A DNA stretch of 64,000 nt from assembly GCF_006539985.1 (NCBI RefSeq), contig NZ_BJOB01000009.1, positions 1 to 64,000 on the forward strand, in the 5' to 3' direction. Each line of letters opens with the position of its first letter. Within the stretch, counting starts at the first letter, position 1. A model generated the notes under the pieces. That model ran no database searches. It was not told the origin of the DNA and worked only from the letters and a program-made list of their open reading frames with translations. Shown here one piece after another: positions 38,381-46,892 of the stretch. Position numbers and translations under genes: made by a program. The stretch comes from Kurthia gibsonii. GTDB lineage: Bacteria; Bacillota; Bacilli; Bacillales_A; Planococcaceae.

Positions 38381-40180
38381 GTGGCATACGAAGAATTACT
38401 ATGTCCTTGTCAGAGTGGCAAGAAAGCGAGTATGTGTTGTTTCGTTAAAAAAAATAATACACTTGAAAAACATTGGACAGCGATTAAAGGTCGAGTTGTT
38501 CAAACTTTTCTATCTGAACATCCAACTGAAGAAGAACTGATTGTGCTTCGACAGTGGGTTGGTATAGAGCGTCTTCAATGTTTTAAAGAGCAAATGGATT
38601 CTGCCACACTCCAACATTTATTGACGGATCTTTATTTCTTTACTGAGAATCGTTTGGAGTGGGGGTATCATCTAATCGAGCAGATGAAAGCAATTGTCCA
38701 ACCAAAAACACATGTCATTTTATCTAGTTGGCAAACACCTTATTATTTTGTTGGTCGAATGAAGTCTTTCTATGAAGACTATGTGATTGCCGAACATATT
38801 TGGACAGGTGAATGTATCTATTTAGCCGATGTTGATTTGGAAGATCAAGTAGAAGGTAATGTGATTTTAGGGCATATCGTACCAGGTGTAAATGAGCGTT
38901 TTTATGGACTACTAAGTAGTGCTATTATTTTAGAAGCTTCTCAAGAGATTTTGTTAGATAGTTGGTTCCATCGCTTCGAACAATCAAAGCATGAAGAATT
39001 AGAAGCTTTTTTTAAAGAAAGTTTATTGGATTGTCTATTAGACTTGATTACAGAAAACCCAGTATTGCAACCAGATAAAAAAGAAATGAATGTTGAAGCA
39101 CTTCAGCTTATTGTTAATTTAGACATGTTATTTCTTGATTTAGATGTAAAGAGTGATCGTTTGACATGTCTATTTTTCAACTATCTCATGGAAGAAAAGC
39201 GTATTGAACATGTGCGAAAAAAACAGGCATTAATTGCAGCAGTTCTTGATTTTGGTATGCGTTACGACTTTATTCCACGTGTCATCACGCAAAAAAGACT
39301 CGGTACGATTTTTGATGTATCACCAAGTACAATTGCACGTTATAGTAAGAAAATTTCGATGTATTTTGAACAAGATTTTGATGTTTTTATGTTTGATAAA
39401 ATTCGACAAGCTATTTATTTTGTTGGTACAGACGCAACAATGGATGAATTTAAACAATGGCAAATGGATAAACATTTAGAAAAAATGATTTTTACAAATG
39501 ATTTAGATGAAAAACGTATGGAAAAAAAGCTTGAACATATTCCATATAAACCAATTAAAAAACATGAAAAAGCACAAAAATATGCATATGAAGCTTTTTT
39601 AGAAGATGGCGAACGTAAGAGATATGAACTAGCACGTTTAGCATTAAATTGTGATCCAACTAATCATGATGCTCAAATTATTTTATCGGAATACGAGACA
39701 GCTGATGAACGTTTAGCTATTTTGCAAGACTATCCCATTACATTGTTGAACCGCAATCGAATTTATTTACTCAAAATTACATTATTATATCAACAAGGAC
39801 GTTTTGAAGAAGCGTTAGCCATTTTGTCAGACATTCCATTCAACGAGTTAAGACAGCATACGATGTTGTATTATTTTTATGCGTGCTTACACTTTTTAAT
39901 TGATCAACCAAAAATTTTAGAAGATTTATTACAAACAGTCATTGAAGACACGGCTTTGTTTAGATGGTTAACATGGGTTTTCATGCTAGCGTACCAATTA
40001 GATGAGGGAGATTACGCAATGCAAGCAATTCAAGCAAATCCATTTGTTCAAAAGTATATTGAGATGCAGATGGAACCCTACTCCTTCCCAACACATCAAT
40101 TTTGTGCAAAAGGTGATCCGAATGAAGCGAAGATGATTCACTTCATTATTCACCCGCTTTTACAAAAAATTCAAAAATAA
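38381..40180 (+). CDS. SEC-C motif protein with helical repeats, unknown function
   Basis: A 599-residue soluble protein. At the very N-terminus is a SEC-C zinc motif: Cys8, Cys10, SGKK and Cys19-Cys20. The middle (about 40-270) is helical without a recognised fold, about 275-345 contains an HTH-like segment (ITQKRLGTIFDVSPSTIARYSKK), and about 395-590 looks like TPR-type helical hairpins. GTG 38381 is chosen because GGGAGG lies 11 bases upstream; TTG 38354 would place the RBS inside the gene. SEC-C modules usually bind metal and sometimes the ribosome or SecB. Function unknown. A terminator follows, so it is monocistronic. Confidence 0.7.
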   Translation: MAYEELLCPCQSGKKASMCCFVKKNNTLEKHWTAIKGRVVQTFLSEHPTEEELIVLRQWVGIERLQCFKEQMDSATLQHLLTDLYFFTENRLEWGYHLIEQMKAIVQPKTHVILSSWQTPYYFVGRMKSFYEDYVIAEHIWTGECIYLADVDLEDQVEGNVILGHIVPGVNERFYGLLSSAIILEASQEILLDSWFHRFEQSKHEELEAFFKESLLDCLLDLITENPVLQPDKKEMNVEALQLIVNLDMLFLDLDVKSDRLTCLFFNYLMEEKRIEHVRKKQALIAAVLDFGMRYDFIPRVITQKRLGTIFDVSPSTIARYSKKISMYFEQDFDVFMFDKIRQAIYFVGTDATMDEFKQWQMDKHLEKMIFTNDLDEKRMEKKLEHIPYKPIKKHEKAQKYAYEAFLEDGERKRYELARLALNCDPTNHDAQIILSEYETADERLAILQDYPITLLNRNRIYLLKITLLYQQGRFEEALAILSDIPFNELRQHTMLYYFYACLHFLIDQPKILEDLLQTVIEDTALFRWLTWVFMLAYQLDEGDYAMQAIQANPFVQKYIEMQMEPYSFPTHQFCAKGDPNEAKMIHFIIHPLLQKIQK

Positions 40181-40191
40181 TTTTTAACTAG

Positions 40192-40238
40192 ACAGGTTAT
40201 CAAAAAAAGCTATTTTAGCAACGATAATCTGTTTTTTT
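40192..40238 (+). terminator. Terminator of the SEC-C gene
   Basis: ACAGGTTATC (40192-40201) pairs with GATAATCTGT (40223-40232, one wobble), then T-run. Confidence 0.75.
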
Positions 40239-40293
40239 GTTTCATACCAATTATAAAAGGGGAAAGAAGAATTATATAAATGAGTTTTCAAGC

Positions 40294-40327
40294 TTGTGAA
40301 AACACTTTATAAGTGGTATAGACAACT
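40294..40327 (+). promoter_or_regulatory. NagR-regulated promoter (dre-like operator)
   Basis: AGTGGTATAGACAACT (40312-40327) matches the NagR/DasR dre consensus AGTGGTCTAGACCACT at 13 of 16 positions. It overlaps the -10 TATAGA (40317-40322), whose -35 TTGTGA is at 40294-40299 with a 17-base spacer. It would have controlled the GlcNAc genes that are now broken just downstream. Consensus from established knowledge; function inferred. Confidence 0.7.
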
Positions 40328-40367
40328 CTACCCAAAAGAAAGTTTTAACAAAGGAGCGGGATAAACA

Positions 40368-40805
40368 TGTTAGCTTTTTATAAAAAATTGGTAAGTCTTT
40401 AATGTTTCTGAATGCGACATTACCAGCTGTTGTAATACTAGTACGATTCGGTTCGGATGATATGTTAGGAGATATCGACATTGCATGGGTACAGTATGTA
40501 GCTGTTATTATGTTAGCTGCAGGTAATGCGACGGGATTAGCTGTTGACGGTGCAGGCGCCGCGACTTTAGCAGGTAGTGTGCTCACCATAGATGCAGCTC
40601 TTAAATATATGAAGCAATTAACAAATTGTACAATGGAAGAACTTGTAGCGATGTCTTCAGCGAATGCAGTACAACAATTGAATGAAACGAATAAAGGAGA
40701 AATTCGTGTAGGTGCGGATGCAGATTTTGTCTTGCTAGACAAGACTTGATTGTACAAAAGACTATTAAAAAAAGTAAGGTTGTCTTTGAAGCGCACAAAA
40801 TGTAA
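40368..40805 (+). pseudogene. Fused remnant of a GlcNAc PTS permease (nagP/nagE) and nagA
   Basis: ATG 40368 with AAAGGAG upstream starts like a GlcNAc-type EIIC (MLAFYKKL) but hits a stop after 11 codons. Deleting one base near 40390 restores KSLMFLNATLPAVVILVRFGSDD, the usual first helix of the permease. After about 60 residues the sequence jumps to the C-terminus of GlcNAc-6-phosphate deacetylase (TLAGSVLTIDAALKYM ... GADADFVLLDK), and a second frameshift near 40740 leads to IKKSKVVFEAHKM and a stop at 40805. A large internal deletion plus two frameshifts: neither protein can be functional. Confidence 0.8.
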
Positions 40806-40818
40806 AGGATGATGTATT

Positions 40819-41541
40819 TTGGTAAATAAAAGTTCACATATTCCAATCTATATCCAAATTGAAGAAGAGCTAAAAAGACGTATCGATTGGGGGGAATATA
40901 TAGTAGGAGAGCCAATTACTTCAGAAAGAGAATTATCTGTGATTTTTGGTGTAAGTCGTATGACAGTACGACAAGCGATTACAAACCTCGTATTAAATGG
41001 CTCATTGTATCGTGAAAAAGGGCGAGGCACTTTTGTATCAAAGCCGAAATTAGAACAGCCTTTAAATGCTTTGACTAGTTTTACAGAAGATATGCGTGCG
41101 AGAGGTTTAGTGCCAAGTAATAAATTAATTAAGTTTGAAAAACAACCACCACCATTTGATATAGCAAGAGGCTTACTATTAGAAGAAGGTGAAGAAGTGT
41201 ATTTCATCGTGCGAATTCGTAATGCGGATGAGCAGCCAATGGCGATTGAACGCACCTATATCCCAGTTAGAGCTTTACCTAATTTAACAGAAGAATCATT
41301 TAATGGTTCACTCTATCGCTTAGTAGAAGATACATATGGTTTGAAAATTGGGAACGCTATTCAACAAATGGAAGCTTCTATTGTAGCAAAAGAGGACAGT
41401 AAGTATCTTCAAATTGATCCATCTGCGGTTGTATTAATGATCAAACGTATTAGTTATTTAACGGATGGAAGACCGGCTGAATTAGTGCGTTCTTCTTATC
41501 GAGCAGATCGCTATAAATTTATTAGTGAAATTCAGAGATGA
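40819..41541 (+). CDS. nagR: GntR-family repressor NagR
   Basis: NagR (YvoA) represses GlcNAc uptake and breakdown genes and is released by glucosamine-6-P or GlcNAc-6-P. The 240-residue protein has an N-terminal GntR winged helix (about 8-75, TSERELSVIFGVSRMTVRQAI) and a UTRA effector domain (about 92-235). It appears intact, with start TTG 40819 behind AAAGGAT. Three dre-like operators lie in this window (40312, 44710, 44800), all in front of decayed genes. The overlapping next gene is also broken. Confidence 0.9.
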   Translation: MVNKSSHIPIYIQIEEELKRRIDWGEYIVGEPITSERELSVIFGVSRMTVRQAITNLVLNGSLYREKGRGTFVSKPKLEQPLNALTSFTEDMRARGLVPSNKLIKFEKQPPPFDIARGLLLEEGEEVYFIVRIRNADEQPMAIERTYIPVRALPNLTEESFNGSLYRLVEDTYGLKIGNAIQQMEASIVAKEDSKYLQIDPSAVVLMIKRISYLTDGRPAELVRSSYRADRYKFISEIQR

Positions 41542-41545
41542 AAGA

Positions 41546-42114
41546 ATGAACATCTATTTGCAAAAAGGGGCGAATCTTCTTCAAGGACTAGAAGAACAAG
41601 AGCAACAAGCAATCGAACAAGCTGCAAATATAATTTATCAGTCTATTGAACAAGGTGGCATTTTACAATTGTTCGGTTGTGGTCATTCGCAATTAATTGC
41701 TCAAGGGGCTTATTACCGAGCAGGTGGTTTAGCACCATCTAATGCTGTATGTATTGAACTACTCATGTTGCATAAAGGTGCGGCAATATCTTCAGAAAAT
41801 GAAAAGGACCTTTCGCGCATCGAAGAATATTGGCCGCATTTTGAATTTCAATCCCATGATGTACTTATTGTTATTTCAAAGCGTGGGAAAAATGCTGTAC
41901 CGATTGAGATAGATTTAGGAGCAAAACGGTTTGCGTTATGGTCCAGTATCAACTCTTGTAGGTATTACCTCGTTAAATGAAGTCATTGTACGCGTTGTGC
42001 AATGACTTCATGATGAAGAAGAGGTTTCTTATTTTTGTAAGTAATAATGTTGAACAACAAGGAAATACAAATGCATTTTATATGAAGCAATATGAACACC
42101 GTATTAACTTTTAA
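41546..42114 (+). pseudogene. SIS-domain sugar isomerase-like gene (UPF0309), broken
   Basis: The first about 125 codons match the UPF0309 SIS family (LFGCGHSQLIAQGAYYRAGGLAPSN, VIVISKRGKNAVPIE). After about 41930 the frame shifts and the middle is missing. A different frame continues with YGPVSTLVGITSLNEVIVRVV (41939-42001) and another with FVSNNVEQQGNTNAFY up to the stop at 42114, which correspond to the normal family C-terminus. The intact protein would be about 245 residues. The annotated start is ATG 41546; the frame opens at 41525 inside nagR. Confidence 0.8.
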
Positions 42115-42133
42115 TTAAATGGAGGTTTTTAGA

Positions 42134-42403
42134 ATGGAAAAACAATATAAAATTACAAGCTCAGAAGGCTTACATGCGCGTCCATGTACACTATTAGTAT
42201 CAGCGGTCACACCATTCTCATCTGATGTTCAATTAACATATGATGGTCGTTCAGTAAATTTAAAATCAATTATGGGTGTTATGGCATTAGGAATTCCAGC
42301 AGATGGAATTATTACGATTTCAGCAAATGGTAGTGATGAAGAAGCCGCGGTAGAAAAAGCAGGTGCAGTAATTCTAGAAGAAGGTATTGGAGTAGAGGTA
42401 TAG
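42134..42403 (+). CDS. ptsH: Phosphocarrier protein HPr
   Basis: Central phosphocarrier of the sugar phosphotransferase system and, when Ser-phosphorylated, co-repressor with CcpA. The 89-residue protein retains the phospho-histidine His14 in SEGLHARPC and the regulatory Ser45 in [12 protein letters not shown], so both modifications remain possible. ATG 42134 follows GGAGG (42121-42125); the frame opens at 42119. It precedes ptsI by 1 base, as usual. Notable because the PTS permease genes around it are broken. Confidence 0.95.
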   Translation: MEKQYKITSSEGLHARPCTLLVSAVTPFSSDVQLTYDGRSVNLKSIMGVMALGIPADGIITISANGSDEEAAVEKAGAVILEEGIGVEV

Positions 42404-42404
42404 T

Positions 42405-44114
42405 ATGTTGGAGATTAAAGGAATTGGCGTTTCAAATGGTATTGCTGTTGCTAAAGCCTACTGCCTTGTAGAACCAAACTTAACTTTTGATAAGTACGAA
42501 ATAAAAGATTTTTCAGAGGAAAAAGCACGATTACAGCGCGCAATCGATCTTGCAAAAATCGAGTTAGAGTTGATTCGTAATCACGCTATTAAAAAGTTTG
42601 GAAAAGAAAATGCTGAAATTTTCTCTGCACATCTACTTGTTTTACAAGATCCAGAAATGCGTATGGCAATAGAAAGTAAAATTGATAAAGGTATTAATGC
42701 TGAAGCTGCACTAGATGAAGTGGCTTCCACATTTATAGCTACTTTCGAATCAATGGATAATGAATATATGAAAGAGCGTGCTGCCGACATTCGTGATGTC
42801 TCACAACGTATTCTCGCTAAGCTACTTGAAGTTGATTTACCAGATTTAACCACCATTGCAGAGGACGTCATTATTATTGCGAATGATTTAACACCGTCTA
42901 TGACAGCACAATTGAACAAACAATTTGTAAAAGGTTTTATAACAGATAATGGTGGACGTACATCGCACTCCGCTATTTTGGCACGTACGCTTGAAATACC
43001 TGCGATTGTTGGTACAAAAATTGCGACTACATCTGTTGAACATAATGAAATGGTTGTATTAGATGGTTCAACAGGTATTGCAATCATCAACCCGACACAA
43101 GAAGTTGTAAATGAATATGAGCAAAAGAAAGAAGCCTTTGAAGCAGAACAAGCGGCGCTTCGTGCTTATATTGATCAACCGAGTGTAGATCGAGATGGTC
43201 ATCATGTCGAGATTGCAGGTAATATTGGTCGACCAGATGATGCGGAAGTTGTGAAAGCAAATGGTGGAGATGGTGTAGGTCTATTTAGAACCGAATTTCT
43301 ATACATGGACCGTAATGATTTTCCGTCCGAGGAAGAGCAGTATATAGCATATAAAACAGTTCTTGAGAAAATGGAAGGGCGTAAGACAGTAGTTCGTACA
43401 CTTGATATAGGTGGGGATAAGGAACTGAGTTACTTAACGCTTCCAGAGGAAATGAATCCATTCTTAGGATACCGCGCAATTCGTCTATGCTTAGAAGAAC
43501 GCTCATTATTCCGTGTGCAATTACGTGCATTATTACGCGCAAGTATTCATGGGGATTTAAAGATTATGTTTCCAATGATTGCGACGCTCGATGAATTCCG
43601 TACAGCTAAAAACTTTTTGATGGAAGTAAAGGCTGAATTAATTGAGGAGGGATTCGAAGTGTCAAATGATATTGAAGTGGGCATGATGGTAGAAATCCCT
43701 TCTGCTGCAGTCATTGCAGATTTATTTGCAAAAGAGGCTGACTTCTTATCGATTGGTACGAACGATTTAATTCAATATACATTAGCTGCTGATCGTATGA
43801 ACGAAAAAGTATCTTATTTATATCAACCTTACCATCCAGCAATCTTGCGTTTAGTTAAAAATGTAATAGATGCTGCACATGCAAATGGTAAATGGGTTGG
43901 CATGTGTGGTGAAATGGCAGGAGACGAGATTGCCATCCCAATCTTACTTGGTTTTGGTTTAGATGAATTCTCGATGAGTGCTTCATCTATCTTACATGCA
44001 CGTGCTCAAATTTCAAAATTATCAAAAGCTGAAATGAAAAAACATATTGATCATATTTTAACGTTAACGACATCAGCTAGCATCGAAAATTATGTAATTG
44101 AAAATTTATTATAA
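42405..44114 (+). CDS. ptsI: PTS enzyme I
   Basis: Phosphoenolpyruvate-protein phosphotransferase that phosphorylates HPr. The 569-residue protein has the HPr-binding helical domain, the swivelling domain with active His188 in GGRTSHSAI, the PEP barrel ([21 protein letters not shown]) and the CGEMAGD motif. No lesion is visible. Start ATG 42405 overlaps nothing and follows ptsH by one base; a strong terminator follows. Confidence 0.97.
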   Translation: MLEIKGIGVSNGIAVAKAYCLVEPNLTFDKYEIKDFSEEKARLQRAIDLAKIELELIRNHAIKKFGKENAEIFSAHLLVLQDPEMRMAIESKIDKGINAEAALDEVASTFIATFESMDNEYMKERAADIRDVSQRILAKLLEVDLPDLTTIAEDVIIIANDLTPSMTAQLNKQFVKGFITDNGGRTSHSAILARTLEIPAIVGTKIATTSVEHNEMVVLDGSTGIAIINPTQEVVNEYEQKKEAFEAEQAALRAYIDQPSVDRDGHHVEIAGNIGRPDDAEVVKANGGDGVGLFRTEFLYMDRNDFPSEEEQYIAYKTVLEKMEGRKTVVRTLDIGGDKELSYLTLPEEMNPFLGYRAIRLCLEERSLFRVQLRALLRASIHGDLKIMFPMIATLDEFRTAKNFLMEVKAELIEEGFEVSNDIEVGMMVEIPSAAVIADLFAKEADFLSIGTNDLIQYTLAADRMNEKVSYLYQPYHPAILRLVKNVIDAAHANGKWVGMCGEMAGDEIAIPILLGFGLDEFSMSASSILHARAQISKLSKAEMKKHIDHILTLTTSASIENYVIENLL

Positions 44115-44121
44115 ATTAAAT

Positions 44122-44176
44122 AAAAGCTATCTTGAAAATAGGGTAATTGTATCGCTATTTTCGGATGGCTTTTTTT
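44122..44176 (+). terminator. Terminator of ptsHI
   Basis: AAAAGCTATC and GAAAATAG on the left pair with CTATTTTC and GGATGGCTTTT on the right (44152-44173), then T-run. Confidence 0.85.
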
Positions 44177-44185
44177 AAAACATCG

Positions 44186-44702
44186 AGGGGGGTTTTTATA
44201 GAAATTTACACTTTACAGTCCATGATTACTATTCAGTAGAAGAAGCAATTTAGCGTTATGTTTTTTCGCATGCCTCTAGTATTGATAAAGTAAGAGATGT
44301 TGTATCAATAGAACAGAAATTTATGTTGTCATTTACTAAACCACAAATTAAACAACAACGAAAACGAGAAACGATGCTACGTATTGTAGATGTATATGTT
44401 TTTTTACACAACTGACATTACCAAAAAAATATTTCTTTTTATATACAAGTTCTGGGTACATTTGCACTTTGGAATGAAGGTGTTTTTCCTATCCATAAAG
44501 GATCTGTTGAGAAATAATAATAAAACCTACTACACGCTTATGGACGATTTTAATCCAATATTTGGCTTCTTTAGTTGCTGGTTATGACCCAATTGAACAA
44601 CTTCTTTATCGCCAATGTGTACAAGTAGATGGTGAGATTATTTCAGAAATAAATCAACTCTTTCCGAAAAGTAATTGCCTTTTCAATGAGTATTTTAAAT
44701 AA
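44186..44702 (+). pseudogene. Decayed coding remnant of unknown family
   Basis: Coding-like fragments in alternating frames, none with a proper start: an RBS-like AGGGGGG at 44186-44192, then LHFTVHDYYSVEEAI (44202-44251), stop, HASSIDKVRDVVSIEQKFML, several stops, and finally AGYDPIEQLLYRQCVQVD through a stop at 44700. The last part vaguely recalls the end of ROK-family proteins, but this is not firm. It sits inside the decayed amino-sugar locus. Confidence 0.4.
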
Positions 44703-44709
44703 GGAGAAA

Positions 44710-44725
44710 ATTGGACTATACCACT
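44710..44725. promoter_or_regulatory. dre-like NagR operator
   Basis: ATTGGACTATACCACT; its reverse complement matches the dre consensus AGTGGTCTAGACCACT at 13 of 16 positions. Confidence 0.55.
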
Positions 44726-44799
44726 TAAATTCAAAGCTTTGATAGTATGATTTTATCTAAATGTACCAATGCAATTAATAGTTAAAATGTGAAAAAAGT

Positions 44800-44815
44800 T
44801 GTGGTATATACCAAT
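44800..44815. promoter_or_regulatory. dre-like NagR operator before the EIIB remnant
   Basis: TGTGGTATATACCAAT matches the dre consensus at 12 of 16 positions and contains the palindrome GGTATATACC. It lies 54 bases before the EIIB start. Confidence 0.6.
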
Positions 44816-44868
44816 AAATGCTATGTTCAAATCAAGAAAACGTGTACATTTCAAAGGGGATTTGCACA

Positions 44869-45194
44869 GTGAAAACGATTATGTTGGTATGCGTAGTAGG
44901 GATGAGTACAAATTTACTCGTAACGAAGTGTAAAAAGCAACACAGAGACAAAATATGGAGGCAGATATTTTTGCTATTGCAGAAAATGAAGGAGAAAAAA
45001 CAATGGACAACAAATCAATTGATGTCCTGTTACTTGGACCACAAGTACGTTACTTAAAATCATCTTTCGATAAAAAGTTAGCAGGTACAGGTATTCCGCT
45101 AGATGTTATTAGCATGTCTGACTACGGTATGATGAACGGTGAAAATGTATTAAATCAAGCACTTCATCTAATGAAGAAACTTTGTGAAAATTAA
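44869..45194 (+). pseudogene. Lactose/chitobiose-type PTS EIIB, frameshifted
   Basis: GTG 44869 with AAAGGGGA upstream begins as a cellobiose/chitobiose-type EIIB: KTIMLVCVVGMSTNLLVTK, including the phosphorylatable Cys8. Near 44930-44960 the frame is lost; from about 44955 the correct continuation MEADIFAIAENEGEKT, VDVLLLGPQVRYLKS-like and LNQALHLMKKL follows in another frame to a stop at 45192-45194. The intact protein would be about 105 residues. A small deletion has inactivated it. No matching EIIC or EIIA gene is seen. Confidence 0.8.
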
Positions 45195-45279
45195 ATCGTC
45201 ACATGTTAGAGTTGACAGTTAAATTTCCACTTTTTACAAGAGAGAAATCCTGTTGTTTTTCATTTAGTTAAAAGTTATT

Positions 45280-46051
45280 TTGCTAGGCATGCTGGAGTAA
45301 TGGAAATGGGATTAGAAAAAGTGTCTATTCTATTTTCAAAAGGTTTTAGGGTGATGAAGTTTCGATTATAATAGAGAGTGACGCGTGTATCGCTTTATAT
45401 GCAGATACACTTCGAAAACTAGGCATTGTACATATTGCAAGAACGAGGACAACTACATATGGTTTAGGTGTCAATCAACAAACGACTTGTACAAGCGGTT
45501 GGGGTTATTTGTTTGACGATGAGGGTAGTTGGTTATGACATAGGAGTCCGAGCGTTAAAAGCGATTGTCAAATTATATGACGGATGAGGACCTGAAACGA
45601 TATTGACAACAAAAGTTTTAAAACATTGTGGTGTTGTAAATGTGCCCGAATTAGTGCATTGTGTTTATTCACAAGAGCATCCACGCACATATACTGTTTC
45701 TTAAGTCGATATGTAGAAGAAGCTGCACTTCAAAAAGGTCCAATAGTTAGAGAAATTATTGAGACATCTTGTGCTCAATTTATTGAGGCAGTCCAAGGGT
45801 GTCAAAAACAAACAGAATGGCAAAAAGGAATGTTTATTCCCGTTGTACTAATGGGTGGCATTTTTACAAATTTTGAATTATATGAGGAGTTATTGTCAAT
45901 TGTTATTGCGAAAAAACAATTACCCTATATTTTTATTGCACCAAAAGTCTCGCCCGTTGGAGGTGCGGTCATTGGTGCTTTGCAAAGAATTGAACATACA
46001 CTCGCTTATACATTCCTTCAACAGTTTTCGCAAGAGTTAAAAACACATTAA
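45280..46051 (+). pseudogene. BadF/BcrA-type N-acetylglucosamine kinase, broken
   Basis: Remains of a BadF-family amino-sugar kinase (GlcNAc/MurNAc kinase type). Segments in shifting frames read LGM-AGVMEMGLEKV, ESDACIALYADTLRKLG, TTYGLGVNQ, SGWGYLFDDEGSW, DIGVRALKAIVKLYDG, and from about 45709 YVEEAALQKGPIVREI through VVLMGGIFTNFELYEEL and APKVSPVGGAVIGALQ to the stop at 46051. The N-terminal ATP-binding DGGGT part is missing and at least four frameshifts or stops are present. The last open stretch (45626-46051) has no start of its own that fits the family. Confidence 0.75.
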
Positions 46052-46063
46052 AAGGAGTAAACT

Positions 46064-46759
46064 ATGTCAATCAAATTAGAAGTAATTTCGAATTTAGATG
46101 AATTATACACAAGAGGTATGGAGCTTTTTAAAGAAGCAAAAGAAAATGGCGCAAAAACATTTGGTTTGGCAACTGGAGGAACGATGATCCCTTTATATGA
46201 GAAAATTTGTGCGAGTGATTTAGACTTTTCTACATATGAAAGCTTTAATTTAGATGAGTATGTAGGTTTACCTGCAACACATCCTGAGAGTTATGTATCG
46301 TTTATGAAAAAGCATTTATTTAATCAAAAGCCATTTGCAAAATCTATGTTACCAAATGGTGAAGCTAAAGATGCAAAAGCAGAAGCTAAAGCGTATGAAC
46401 AAAAATTGCAAGCAACAACACTTGATTTTCAACTATTGGGAATCGGAGTGAATGGGCATATTGGTTTTAATGAACCGGGGACGCCATTCAATGCGCCTAC
46501 ACATGTTGTAACATTGACAGAGTCGACACGTGAAGCAAATGCACGCTTTTTCCATTCGGTTGATGAAGTACCAACAGAAGCGATTACGATGGGGATTTCA
46601 TCTATTCTTCGTGCGAAACAAATTGTACTGATTGCAGTAGGTGAAAAAAAACGCGCTGCACTTGAAGCATTTATTCACGGTGAAAAAACAATCGATGTTC
46701 CAGTTACAGCATTACAAGATCATGCAAATGTGATTGTCTTAACTGATTTAACGATTTAA
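46064..46759 (+). CDS. nagB: Glucosamine-6-phosphate deaminase
   Basis: Converts glucosamine-6-phosphate to fructose-6-phosphate and ammonia. The 231-residue enzyme is the short Gram-positive form, with TGGTMIPLYE phosphate-binding loop, FNLDEY motif and active-site GVNGHIGFNEPG. RBS AAAGGAG. It is the only intact catabolic gene of the nag locus; without NagA, GlcNAc cannot feed it here, but free glucosamine-6-phosphate still could, and a nagA elsewhere is possible. Confidence 0.95.
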   Translation: MSIKLEVISNLDELYTRGMELFKEAKENGAKTFGLATGGTMIPLYEKICASDLDFSTYESFNLDEYVGLPATHPESYVSFMKKHLFNQKPFAKSMLPNGEAKDAKAEAKAYEQKLQATTLDFQLLGIGVNGHIGFNEPGTPFNAPTHVVTLTESTREANARFFHSVDEVPTEAITMGISSILRAKQIVLIAVGEKKRAALEAFIHGEKTIDVPVTALQDHANVIVLTDLTI

Positions 46760-46763
46760 AAAG

Positions 46764-46806
46764 AATCCAAACAATTCGTTATACGTTCGAGTTGTTTGGA
46801 TTTTTA
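46764..46806 (+). terminator. Terminator after nagB
   Basis: AATCCAAACAA (46764-46774) pairs with TTGTTTGGATT (46792-46802), then T-run. Confidence 0.85.
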
Positions 46807-46892
46807 CTTGCAATTACGTGCGTTACATTGTATATTTTTTTCAGAGTAATTAAGTAGGAATACTTACAAAAAACATATCGGAGTGGGTTATT

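Noticed and set aside
40272-40796. Minus-strand frame of 174 codons over the nagP-nagA remnant
   Set aside because: The plus strand shows clear homology to EIIC and NagA in shifting frames; the minus frame is a by-product.
42581-43090. Minus-strand frame of 169 codons inside ptsI
   Set aside because: Antisense to an intact enzyme I gene; composition is that of a shadow frame.
44390-44587. Plus-strand 65-codon frame
   Set aside because: Lies within a stretch full of stops and frameshifts; no RBS; treated as part of a decayed gene.
44869-45194. Functional PTS EIIB subunit
   Set aside because: N- and C-terminal halves lie in different frames, so no full-length protein can be made without frameshifting.
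40181-46063. Transposon or IS insertion as cause of the gene decay
   Set aside because: No transposase fragments, terminal inverted repeats or target duplications were found; point lesions and deletions suffice.
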